64,000 nucleotides of DNA from Streptomyces sp. Alt3 (GTDB taxonomy: Bacteria; Actinomycetota; Actinomycetes; Streptomycetales; Streptomycetaceae): positions 7,688,001-7,752,000 of the forward strand of contig NZ_CP120983.1 of assembly GCF_030719215.1 (NCBI RefSeq), read 5' to 3'. The number at the start of each line of letters is the position of its first letter. The stretch's first letter is position 1. Made by a program: the position numbers and the translations under genes. Shown piece after piece: positions 34,508 to 42,327 of this stretch. The notes beneath the pieces are model-generated. The model saw only the letters and a list, made by a program, of their open reading frames with translations, ran no database searches and was not told where the DNA came from.

Positions 34508-35301
34508 GCGCCGCCACCGCGGCCGAACCCGTCCACGTCGAGGAGGCAGGCACCCACGGGCCCCTGCTGCTGTGCCTGCACGGCATCGGCTCCTCCTCGG
34601 CCGCCTTCGCCCCGCAGCTCGCCGAACTCTCCTCCTACGTAAGGGTCGTGGCCTGGGACGCCCCCGGGTACGCCAGGTCGCCCGACCCCGCCGGGCCGAT
34701 GAGCCTCGACGACTACGCGGACGCCGCTGCCGCGCTCATCCGTGAACGCGCCGGCAGCGCCCACGTCCTCGGCGTCTCCTGGGGCGGAGTGATCGCGCTG
34801 CGGCTCGCCACCCGCCACCCTGGCCTGGTCGACTCGCTGATCATCGCCGACTCCAGCCCCGGATCGGGAACGGACGGGACCAGGGCGGCCGCCATGCGGG
34901 CCAGGGCCGACGACCTCGCCGCGCTGGGTCCCCGCGCGTTCGCCGAGGCCCGGGGCCCGCGCCTCGTGTCGCCCGACGCGCCGCCCGACCTGGTGCGCCG
35001 CGTCGTCGACACCATGGCCTCCTCGGTGCGGCTGCCGGGCTACGCGTACGCCGCCGAGTCCATGGCCTCGGCCGACCTGCGCGCCGAACTCCCCTCGATC
35101 GCCGCGCCCACCCTCGTGCTCTGCGGCGAACAGGACCGGGTCACCGGCACCGAGGCGAGCCAGGCCGTCGCCGGGGCCATCCACAGGACCGCCTACGTGG
35201 TCGTCAAGGACGCCGGTCACCTGGCCAACCAGGAGCAGCCGGGCCACTTCGACGCCTGGGTGCTCTCCCGCCTCCGCATCACCGCATCCATCCCCGAGTA
35301 G
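34504..35301 (+). CDS. Alpha/beta-hydrolase, C-C bond hydrolase-like
   Basis: A 265-residue cytoplasmic hydrolase. LCLHGIGSSSAAF is the oxyanion loop, nucleophile Ser92 lies in LGVSWGGVIAL, the acid is in CGEQDRVTG, and His is in DAGHLANQEQP. This set matches meta-cleavage-product hydrolases and related esterases. Placed two genes after an extradiol dioxygenase, it probably hydrolyses the ring-opened product. Start is a GTG overlapping the previous stop (GTGA), so it is translationally coupled. Substrate preference cannot be read from sequence. Confidence 0.85.
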   Translation: MSAATAAEPVHVEEAGTHGPLLLCLHGIGSSSAAFAPQLAELSSYVRVVAWDAPGYARSPDPAGPMSLDDYADAAAALIRERAGSAHVLGVSWGGVIALRLATRHPGLVDSLIIADSSPGSGTDGTRAAAMRARADDLAALGPRAFAEARGPRLVSPDAPPDLVRRVVDTMASSVRLPGYAYAAESMASADLRAELPSIAAPTLVLCGEQDRVTGTEASQAVAGAIHRTAYVVVKDAGHLANQEQPGHFDAWVLSRLRITASIPE

Positions 35302-35312
35302 GAGCCTCCACC

Positions 35313-35834
35313 ATGCCTCTGACCACCGACGCGTACGACAACGGCGACGACCTCTCCGCGTACACCGACTCCCTCATCGCCACCAAGGCCTCCCGGGTCG
35401 CCGACTTCGACACCCTGTCCTTCCAGGAGAAGGCCGGCGCGCAGTTCCGCCGCGGCCAGATCCGCTACGTCGGCTCCGGCGCGACCGGCAACCACGAGAG
35501 CGACAGCCGGATCCTGCCGTCCGGCGGGTTCACCTTCTCCAACATGCTGCTGCCGCCCGGCGCCGAGGGCCCGGCCCACACCCACCACGACGTCGAGGAG
35601 GCATTCTTCGTTCTGGAGGGCGAGGTCAAGGTCGGCATCCACCGCGGCGCCGACGAGGCCGAGTACCGCACCCTCGGCTACCGCGACATGATCGTCGTCC
35701 CCGCCGGAGTGACCCGTTCGCTCAAGAACGAGGGAGACACCGACGCCCTGTTCTGCGTCGTCATCGGCACGCGGAAGCCGCAGGTGCCGACCTACCCCGA
35801 GTACTCGCCGATGCACGGCGTCACCCGTGGCTGA
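35313..35834 (+). CDS. Cupin-domain protein
   Basis: A 173-residue single-cupin protein. Motif 1 is GPAHTHHDVEEAFFVLEGEV (His, His, Glu metal ligands) and motif 2 is VPAGVTRSLKNEG. One metal ion is expected in the barrel. It could be an isomerase, dioxygenase or sensing protein; the operon does not decide. AGGAG eight bases upstream; its 3' end overlaps the next gene by eight bases. Confidence 0.85.
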   Translation: MPLTTDAYDNGDDLSAYTDSLIATKASRVADFDTLSFQEKAGAQFRRGQIRYVGSGATGNHESDSRILPSGGFTFSNMLLPPGAEGPAHTHHDVEEAFFVLEGEVKVGIHRGADEAEYRTLGYRDMIVVPAGVTRSLKNEGDTDALFCVVIGTRKPQVPTYPEYSPMHGVTRG

Positions 35835-36582
35835 CCAGCCCCCGGCAGACCGGCGCACCGTCGTCGTCACCGGAGCGGGCCGTGGCCTGGGACTGGCCAT
35901 GGCCCGCCGGGCGGGCACCGACGGCTTCCGGGTCGTCCTCGCCGAACTGGACCGGGAACGGGGCGAGCCGGCCGCCGCGGAGCTGCGCGGGGACGGCATC
36001 GACGCCCGCTTCGTACGCTGCGACGTCGCCGACCCCGCGTCGGTGGAGGCGCTGGCAGGCGCTGTCCGGGAACTCGGCCCGCTGTACGGCCTGGTCAACA
36101 ACGCGGCGCTCGCCAACGGTGTCGGCGGAAAGGAGTTCCAGGACATCGACGTCGAGGTGTGGGACCGGCTGATGGCGGTCAACGCCCGCAGCCCCTGGCT
36201 GGTGTCGAAGGCCCTGTACCCGCTCCTCACCCGGCCGGGCCGGATCATCAACCTCGCATCGGACGCCGCCCTCTACGGCTCCCCGCGCCTCGCCCACTAC
36301 ATCGCCTCCAAGGGCGCGGTCATCGCGCTGACCCGCGCCATGGCACGCGAACTCGGCGAGAAGGGGATCACCGTCAACGCGGTGGCCCCCGGCCTCACCG
36401 AGGGCGAGGCGACCGAGACCGTGCCGGCGGAGCGCCACGACCTCTATCGCGTGAACCGGGCCATCTCCCGCCCCCAGCAGCCGGACGACCTCACCGGGGT
36501 CGTCTCCTTCCTGCTCGGCGAGGAATCCCGCTATCTGACCGGACAGGTGATCGCCGTCAACGGCGGCTTCACCATGAACTGA
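35827..36582 (+). CDS. Short-chain dehydrogenase/reductase
   Basis: A 251-residue classical SDR. Cofactor motif TGAGRGLG (residues 15-22), NNAA at 91-94, and a complete catalytic triad Ser145 (NLASDAAL), Tyr158 and Lys162 (YIASK). The C-terminal LTGQVIAVNGGF is typical. It probably acts as a dehydrogenase on a hydroxylated intermediate. GTG start inside the 3' end of the cupin gene; coupled translation. Confidence 0.9.
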   Translation: MADQPPADRRTVVVTGAGRGLGLAMARRAGTDGFRVVLAELDRERGEPAAAELRGDGIDARFVRCDVADPASVEALAGAVRELGPLYGLVNNAALANGVGGKEFQDIDVEVWDRLMAVNARSPWLVSKALYPLLTRPGRIINLASDAALYGSPRLAHYIASKGAVIALTRAMARELGEKGITVNAVAPGLTEGEATETVPAERHDLYRVNRAISRPQQPDDLTGVVSFLLGEESRYLTGQVIAVNGGFTMN

Positions 36583-36601
36583 ACCGCAGGAGAAACGAGT
36601 C

Positions 36602-37390
36602 ATGGATCTGGGCCTCGCCGACCGCACCATCGTGGTCACCGGCGGCAGCTCGGGCGTCGGCCTTGCCACGGTCCGCGCCCTGCTCGAAGAAGGCGCCCGT
36701 GTCGCCACCTGCGGCCGCGACGCCTGCCGGCTGGCGAAGGTCGCGGCCGACCTGGGCGCGGGACACGACCGACTGCTGACCGGCGTCTGCGACGTACGGG
36801 ACGCCGACGCGGTACGCGGCCTCGTCCGCAGGACCGCCGAGCAGTTCGGCGGGATCGACGGGCTGGTCAACAACGCCGGGCAGTCCCGGATGAAGGGCCT
36901 CGACGACTCCACCGCCGAGGACTGGCGCGACGAACTGGAGCTGAAGTTCGCCGGGGTGCTCAACCCCCTCCAGGCCGCACGCCCCCATCTGGCCGCGTCC
37001 GGAGCGGCGAGCGTCGTCAACATCAACGCGGTCCTGGCCAAGCAGCCCGAGACCCGGCTGATCACGACGAGCGCCGCCCGCGCCGGCATCCTCAACCTCT
37101 CCAAATCCCTGTCCACCGAACTCGCCGGCGACGGCATCCGGGTCAACTCCGTCTGCCTCGGACTCGTCGACACGGGCCAGTGGACCCGCCGCCACGCCGC
37201 CTCGGACTCCGGCTTGTCCTACGAGGACTGGCAGACGGCGCTGGCCGAGGACCGAGGCATCTCCCTGGGCCGCCTCGGCCGCGCCGAAGAGGTCGCCTAC
37301 GCGGTCGTGGCCCTGCTCTCGCCCCGCGCCTCCTACATCACCGGCACCACGATCGACGTCTGCGGCGGCGTCGGCCGTTCCATCCTCTGA
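36602..37390 (+). CDS. Atypical SDR lacking the catalytic Ser-Tyr-Lys triad
   Basis: A 262-residue SDR-fold protein. The nucleotide loop TGGSSGVG (13-20) and NNAG are normal, but the active-site region reads NINAVL and ITTSAARAG: the Ser position is Asn142, the Tyr position Thr156 and the Lys position Arg160. The C-terminus ITGTTIDVCGGVGRS is family-like. I have the impression of a conserved subgroup with the TSAARAG signature near ThDP enzymes, which would argue against simple decay. It may be a non-oxidoreductase or use other residues. AGGAG upstream; 19 bases after the previous gene and nine before the next. Confidence 0.85.
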   Translation: MDLGLADRTIVVTGGSSGVGLATVRALLEEGARVATCGRDACRLAKVAADLGAGHDRLLTGVCDVRDADAVRGLVRRTAEQFGGIDGLVNNAGQSRMKGLDDSTAEDWRDELELKFAGVLNPLQAARPHLAASGAASVVNINAVLAKQPETRLITTSAARAGILNLSKSLSTELAGDGIRVNSVCLGLVDTGQWTRRHAASDSGLSYEDWQTALAEDRGISLGRLGRAEEVAYAVVALLSPRASYITGTTIDVCGGVGRSIL

Positions 37391-37399
37391 GGAGACACC

Positions 37400-39026
37400 A
37401 TGCGTCACGACAACGGAGGCGATCTCCTCGTCGCCGTCCTGCGCGAACTCGGCATCGACACCGTCTTCGGCATCGTCAGCGTCCACAACCTGCCACTCGT
37501 CGAGGCCGTCGACCGCGAGCTGCGGTTCGTCCCCGTGCGCCACGAGGCATCCGCCGTCAACGCCGCGGATGCCTACGGCCGCGCCCGGGGCAGCCTCGGC
37601 TGCGCCCTGACCTCGACCGGCACCGGCGCGGGCAACGCGGCCGGCTGCACTGATCGAGGCGCTCAGCGCGGGCAGCTCCGTGCTGCACGTCACCGGCCAG
37701 GTGGAGAGCGGGTTCCTGGGCAGCGGCAGGGGATTCATCCACGAGACCAAGGACCAGCTCGGCATGCTCCGGGCCGTCTCCGCGTACGCCGCGAGCGTGC
37801 CGGACGCCGGGCAGGCGGGCCGGATCCTGCGTGAGGCCGCCCGCACGGCGCTGTCCGCGCCCGGCGGCCCCGCCAGTGTGGAGTGGCCGATCGACCTCCA
37901 GTACGCGGCCCAGACCGACGAGCCGGAAGCCTACGAGGAACCCGCCCGCCCCACGCCGACGGAGGCGGAACTCTCCGCCGCCGGAGCCCTCCTGGCCGCG
38001 GCCCGGCGCCCGCTCGTCTGGGCAGGCGGCGGAGCGAACTCCGCGCGCGGCGAGCTGGCCGCCCTGCTGGAAGCCACCGGCGCCGGACTGATCACCTCCA
38101 ACTCCGGCCGGGGCAGTGTCCCCGAGGACCACGAGCAGGTCATCGGGAACTTCGCCACCACCCCCGCCGTGCGCGCCCTGCTCGCCGACTCCGACCTGCT
38201 GCTGACCGTCGGCACGCACTTCCGGTCGAACGAGACCGCCGACTACACCCTCGCGCTCCCTGGGGCGCACATCCAGATCGACGTCGACGCCGCCGCGCTC
38301 GGCCGGGTCCACCCGGCCACCCACGCGCTGCACGGAGAAGCCGCCGCGGTCCTGACCGGCCTGCTGCCGCACGCCGTGGCCGCCGAGCCCGGCTGGACGG
38401 ACCGCGTCGGCGCCGTACGCACCGAGGTGCGCGCGATCCTCCACGACAACATCGGGCCGCAGGCCGCGATCTGCGACGCGATCCGCGCCGCCCTTCCCCG
38501 CGAGGCCGTCGTCGCGCGCGACGTCACCATCCCGTCCAGCAGCTGGGGCAACCGGCTCCTGGAGATGTACGACCCCAAGGACAACGTCTTCCCGCGCGGC
38601 GGAGGCATCGGCCAGGGGCTGGGCATGGGCATCGGCGCGGCACTCGCACGGCCCGGCGCGCCCACCGTCGTGATCGCCGGTGACGGCGGACTCGCCGTCC
38701 ACCTCGGCGAGCTCCTCACCCTCGCCCAGGAGGGGCCCCGCCTGACCCTGATCGTCTTCAACGACGGCGGCTACGGCGTCCTGCGCAACATGCAGGACCG
38801 CCACGGCGAGCGCCGCTCCGGGGTCGACCTGACCACCCCCGACTTCGGCTTGCTGGCCCGCGCCTGCGGGCTGCCGTACGCACGCGTATCCGCCGAGGAA
38901 CACGCGGCAGCGGTGCTCACCGAGGCCATCGCCTCGGACGGGCCCACGCTCGTCGAGGTCGACCTGGAGGCCCTCGGCCCGATGAAGAACCCGTTCACCC
39001 CGCCCGTGAGGATCCCGGGCCAGTAG
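37400..39026 (+). pseudogene. Thiamine-diphosphate-dependent enzyme, frameshifted (acetolactate synthase/benzoylformate decarboxylase fold)
   Basis: Two frames together encode one ThDP enzyme of about 541 residues. The first runs from the ATG through GIVSVHNLPL and the conserved Glu49 (VRHEASAVNAADAYGRA) to STGTGAGNAAG. The second continues ALIEALSAGSS to the C-terminal cofactor-binding region (GDGGLAVHLGEL and FNDGGYGVL). Dropping one base, for instance the T at 37646, restores a continuous family-like protein. So it is either a recent inactivating +1 insertion or a sequencing error; strong coding bias on both sides favours an error or very recent event. The activity is presumably a decarboxylase or carboligase on a 2-oxo acid intermediate. 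GAGGAG upstream. Confidence 0.85.
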
Positions 39027-39064
39027 CCCGGCCGCCCGGACTGCCGGTAAGGAGGCACCAGACC

Positions 39065-40000
39065 ATGACCGAGGAATCGCTGCGGCTGACCGTCCGCCGT
39101 ATGACCTGGGAGGCCGAGGGCGTCCTGTCCGTCGAGCTGACCCACCCGGACGGCAAGCCCCTGCCCGCCTGGACCCCCGGCGCGCACCTCGATGTCCACG
39201 CCGGCGGCCAGGTCCGCCAGTACAGCCTGTGCGGCGACCCGCACACCCCGGACGTCTACCGCATCGGCGTACTCAACGAGCCCGCCTCGCGCGGCGGTTC
39301 ACGCTTCGTGCACACCCAGCTGAGGCCGGGCCAGCAGATCACGGTCTCCGAGCCGCGTAACCACTTCGCGCTGGAGGACGTTGAGTCCTACGTGTTCGTC
39401 GCCGGTGGCATCGGGATCACTCCGCTGCTGGCCATGGCCCGGGAGGCGGCCCGCCGGGGAGCCGAATGGCGGATGGTCTACGGCGGCAGGAGCCGGGCCT
39501 CCATGGCCTTCACCGCCGAGCTCGACGCGCTCGGCGGTGATGTCACCCTCGTCCCGCAGGACGAACTCGGCCACATCGACCTGGACGCCGCGCTCACCGA
39601 CCTGCCCGAGGGCACCCTGGTGTACTCCTGCGGCCCCGAACCACTGCTGGCGGCCGTCGAGGAGCGCTGCCCGGGCGACCGGCTGCGCCTGGAGCGGTTC
39701 GCCGCACCGACGGTGGAACGCACCGGCGACGACGAGGCGTTCGAGGTCGAATGCCGTATCTCGGGAGTGACGCTCACCGTCGGCGCCGGGACCTCCGTCC
39801 TGGAGGCCGCCGAAGGCGCCGGGCTCACGGTGGACAGCTCGTGCCGCGACGGCATCTGCGGCTCCTGCGAGACCCGGGTGCTCGAAGGCACCCCCGAACA
39901 CCGTGACTTCCTGCTCAGCGAGGCCGAACGGGCCGCGGGCGCCTCGATGATGATCTGCGTCTCGCGGTGTGCCTCCGGCCGGCTGGTCCTCGACCTGTGA
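39065..40000 (+). CDS. Phthalate/vanillate-type oxygenase reductase (flavin and [2Fe-2S])
   Basis: A 311-residue electron-transfer protein. The N-terminal flavin-binding barrel has RQYSLCGDP; the NAD(P) domain has VFVAGGIGITPLLAM and VYSCGPEPLL. A C-terminal plant-type ferredoxin (about 225-311) holds Cys260, Cys265, Cys268 and Cys298. This order (flavin, NAD, [2Fe-2S] last) is that of phthalate dioxygenase reductase and VanB. It will supply electrons to the Rieske oxygenase encoded just downstream. AAGGAGG eight or so bases upstream. Confidence 0.93.
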   Translation: MTEESLRLTVRRMTWEAEGVLSVELTHPDGKPLPAWTPGAHLDVHAGGQVRQYSLCGDPHTPDVYRIGVLNEPASRGGSRFVHTQLRPGQQITVSEPRNHFALEDVESYVFVAGGIGITPLLAMAREAARRGAEWRMVYGGRSRASMAFTAELDALGGDVTLVPQDELGHIDLDAALTDLPEGTLVYSCGPEPLLAAVEERCPGDRLRLERFAAPTVERTGDDEAFEVECRISGVTLTVGAGTSVLEAAEGAGLTVDSSCRDGICGSCETRVLEGTPEHRDFLLSEAERAAGASMMICVSRCASGRLVLDL

Positions 40001-40032
40001 CCCTTACCCCCGCACCCTCAGGAGACACCACC

Positions 40033-40257
40033 GTGACCGACACCTGGCCGTACCTGGATGTCCACCAGTCCCGCACGCACGAGCCCACCCCCTACGAGTA
40101 CAAACTCGCCGCCACCCTCGAAGAGGTCTACACCCGCGAGGGCCACGAGCTCGCCGACGTCGTGCGTGGGCTCAACGCCCGACAGGTCCACGCCTCCGAC
40201 GGCAGCCCCTGGACCGAGGAATCCTTCCGCGCCGAGATGAACCGACTGGGAGCCTGA
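40033..40257 (+). CDS. Small protein of unknown function linked to the Rieske oxygenase
   Basis: A 74-residue acidic protein starting VTDTWPYLDVHQSRTHEPTP, rich in charged and aromatic residues, with a C-terminal helix-turn-helix-like stretch (LNARQVHASDGSPWTEESFR) that resembles the HTH of serine recombinases but has no catalytic domain. A GTG with AGGAGA seven bases upstream is preferred to an upstream ATG inside the reductase gene. The Rieske gene starts two bases after its stop. It may be a small subunit or assembly partner of the oxygenase; I do not assign a function. Confidence 0.7.
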   Translation: MTDTWPYLDVHQSRTHEPTPYEYKLAATLEEVYTREGHELADVVRGLNARQVHASDGSPWTEESFRAEMNRLGA

Positions 40258-40259
40258 CC

Positions 40260-41276
40260 ATGACGCTGTCGTCCTCCGCCACCGCGGACCACATCTACGC
40301 CACCGGGCTGCGCAACCAGTGGCACCCGGTCGTCCCCTCGCACTTCGTTGCCCCGGGCGGGATGCGCAAGGTGACCGCGCTCGGCGAGCAGTGGCTCCTG
40401 TTCCGGCGCTCCGACGGAGCCCTGTCCATGCTCGCCGACCGCTGCCCGCACCGCGGAGCGCCGCTCTCACTCGGCAAACACCTCGGCGACCGGGTCGCCT
40501 GCTGGTACCACGGCGTCGAGGTGGAGCCCGACGGAACCGTGTCCTCCGTCCCCGGACTGCCTGGCTGCAGCCTGGAGGGGAAGAAGCTGGTGACCTCGCT
40601 GCCGGTGCGCGAGGTCGCGGGCGCGATCCTCGCCTACTTCGGCGACGAGGAGCACCCCGAACCCGCCGAGCTGACTCCGCCTGAGCCGCTGACCGACCCC
40701 GACGTGGACGCGTTCCTCTGCTACGCCGAGTGGAACTCGCCCTGGCGCTATGCCGTGGAGAACCTCCTCGACCCCATGCACGGCGCGTTCCTGCACCACG
40801 ACTCGCACACCATGTTCGACGGTGACACGACCGCCAAGTTCCGCATCCGGGAGACCGCGCGCGGCTACTTCTTCGAGAAGACCGACCAGCGGGGCGTCAA
40901 CTTCGACTGGGTGGAGCTCTGCCGCACCGGGGTGGACTGGGTCGACCTCTCGATCCCGTACCCCCCGTCGGCCGGCCCCGGCGGCCCGTTCGGCATCGTC
41001 GGCATGGTCTGCCCGGTGGACGAGCGGCGAAGCGGCGTCTTCTTCTGGCGCTACCGCCGGGTCGAGGACTGGCAGCGCGCGTCCTGGCGCTTCCTGTACC
41101 GGACGCTGATCGAACAGCGGCACTGGGACGTCCTGGAGCAGGACCGCGTCATGCTGGAGGCCATGCCCGCCGACGCGGACCAGCGGGAGAACCTCTACCA
41201 GCACGACCTCGGCGTGGTGCGGCTGCGCCGGCTCTACCGCGCGGAGGCCGAAACCCAGTCGACAGCGGGTGCCTGA
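40260..41276 (+). CDS. Rieske non-heme iron oxygenase, alpha subunit
   Basis: A 338-residue oxygenase. The Rieske centre is Cys62-x-His64 (RCPHRGAPL) and Cys81-x2-His84 (CWYHG). The mononuclear iron site is in ENLLDPMHGAFLHH: Asn168, Asp171, His174 and His179. The short length without a beta-subunit gene points to the phthalate/vanillate type (monooxygenase, demethylase or 4,5-dioxygenase) rather than the naphthalene type. With the reductase two genes upstream it forms a complete two-component system, probably catalysing the first attack on the aromatic substrate. Last gene of the operon; the convergent MarR gene ends 71 bases away. Confidence 0.93.
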   Translation: MTLSSSATADHIYATGLRNQWHPVVPSHFVAPGGMRKVTALGEQWLLFRRSDGALSMLADRCPHRGAPLSLGKHLGDRVACWYHGVEVEPDGTVSSVPGLPGCSLEGKKLVTSLPVREVAGAILAYFGDEEHPEPAELTPPEPLTDPDVDAFLCYAEWNSPWRYAVENLLDPMHGAFLHHDSHTMFDGDTTAKFRIRETARGYFFEKTDQRGVNFDWVELCRTGVDWVDLSIPYPPSAGPGGPFGIVGMVCPVDERRSGVFFWRYRRVEDWQRASWRFLYRTLIEQRHWDVLEQDRVMLEAMPADADQRENLYQHDLGVVRLRRLYRAEAETQSTAGA

Positions 41277-41346
41277 GCCTGCCGCCTGCCGCGGAGAGGC
41301 CGGGTCGGGGCGCGCGGCCCCGTCCCGCCCGAACACCTTCAGCCGC

Positions 41347-41853
41347 TCACCGCGCGGACGGGCCCTCCCGGTCCCGCTCGAGGTGGGTGTGGACACGGCG
41401 CAGCAGGGCGGCGAACCGGTCGCGTTCCTCGTGACTGAGCGGGGCGAGGAGGTCCGCCTCGGTGGCGGACACCTCGGAGTCGAGCCGGGCCAGGGCGCCC
41501 CCGCCCGAAGCGGTCAGCGCCACCTCGATGCGTCGGCGGTCGGAGGGGTCCCGGGCGGATTCGACGTAGCCCGCCGCCTCCAGGTCGGTCACGGTCCGGG
41601 TCAGATCGCTCTGGTTCATGTCCAGCCGCGAGGCGAGATCACCCTTGGACAGCGGGCCGGCCTCCTCCAGCATGGCCAGCACGGTCAGGTGCCACAGCCG
41701 CAGTCCGTGAGCCGTCAGCGTGTCGGTGAGTCTCCGGCGCGCGGCCTTGCCCGTCACGTACATCAGGTAGGCGTTGAGGTTCAGCACGCTCGGCGGCGTC
41801 ACGCCGGTGCTCCGGGAGCCGTGCACGGCCCCCGCGGATGTCTGCTGGTGCAT
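41347..41853 (-). CDS. MarR-family transcriptional regulator (cluster border)
   Basis: A 168-residue MarR protein. The HTH reads LSKGDLASRLDMNQSDLTRTVTDLEAAGYV and the wing is RDPSDRRRIEVALTASG. The ATG has AGGAAG five bases upstream; a longer frame to 41991 is non-coding in character. It faces the Rieske gene tail to tail and is the second MarR bordering the catabolic genes. It or the MarR at 28.8-29.4 kb should bind the TAAG-type palindromes in the operon promoter. Confidence 0.88.
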   Translation of the reverse strand: MHQQTSAGAVHGSRSTGVTPPSVLNLNAYLMYVTGKAARRRLTDTLTAHGLRLWHLTVLAMLEEAGPLSKGDLASRLDMNQSDLTRTVTDLEAAGYVESARDPSDRRRIEVALTASGGGALARLDSEVSATEADLLAPLSHEERDRFAALLRRVHTHLERDREGPSAR

Positions 41854-41890
41854 GGTTCTTCCTGAGGTGGGGCCGGGAAGGAGCGGAGGC

Positions 41891-42160
41891 TCATGACCGG
41901 CCGGCGAGGTAGCCGCCCATCGAGGTGAAGTACTCCGCCGCGGACAGCTCCGTACCCTCCTGCGCACGGACCCGCGTGACGGCCGGTCCACGGTTGCGGC
42001 CGGTCCTGGCGTCCGCCCCGGCGCCGATCACCACACCGTCGCCCTCGCGGTGGAAGATCCGTCCGGGGGCGCCGCCGTAGCGGTCCTCCGACACGACCGC
42101 CGACGGGATTTCGAGGCGCCTGCCCCGGCAGGTCTGACAGCCGAACATGACGACCCGCAC
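41891..42160 (-). pseudogene. Internally deleted formyltransferase remnant
   Basis: An 89-codon frame joins the first residues of a formyltransferase (VRVVMFGCQT, compare MRVVMFGYQTWGHRTL in full-length relatives) directly to the C-terminal domain (RGRRLEIPSAVVSEDRYGG to the end MGGYLAGRS). About 220 residues including the whole catalytic formyl-transfer core are missing, yet the frame, start (GTG with AGGAG) and stop are intact. Full-length homologues are methionyl-tRNA-formyltransferase-like enzymes found, for example, in hydroxamate siderophore clusters. An iron box just upstream supports that origin. It cannot be a working formyltransferase; a small leftover ligand-binding protein is possible. 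Confidence 0.75.
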
Positions 42161-42192
42161 GGGGTTCTCCTCGCAACGACGACGAAGCTTAG

Positions 42193-42211
42193 TAAAGCAA
42201 GCCTAACCTAA
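42193..42211 (-). promoter_or_regulatory. Iron box (DmdR/IdeR-type operator)
   Basis: On the minus strand TTAGGTTAGGCTTGCTTTA, matching 15 of 19 positions of the streptomycete iron box TTAGGTTAGGCTCACCTAA, including all of the first 12. It lies 33 bases upstream of the formyltransferase remnant. Confidence 0.75.
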
Positions 42212-42281
42212 ACGCACAGCGTTCGTCGCTGGCAGCAGAGTTGACGGGGAGGTCCGTGAAACCGTGCCGCGACGTGCGAAA

Positions 42282-42313
42282 GCCCGGCCCGCCGACGTCT
42301 CGGCGGGCCGGGC
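42282..42313 (-). terminator. Strong hairpin after the ferredoxin reductase gene
   Basis: Perfect 14-bp stem GCCCGGCCCGCCGA with a CGTC loop, 15 bases past the stop of the reductase gene. Confidence 0.8.
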
Positions 42314-42327
42314 CGGATCCGTCCGGC

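Noticed and set aside
39967..40032. Longer start (ATG) for the 74-residue protein
   Set aside because: It would lie inside the reductase gene and lacks a ribosome-binding site; the GTG at 40033 has AGGAGA at ideal distance.
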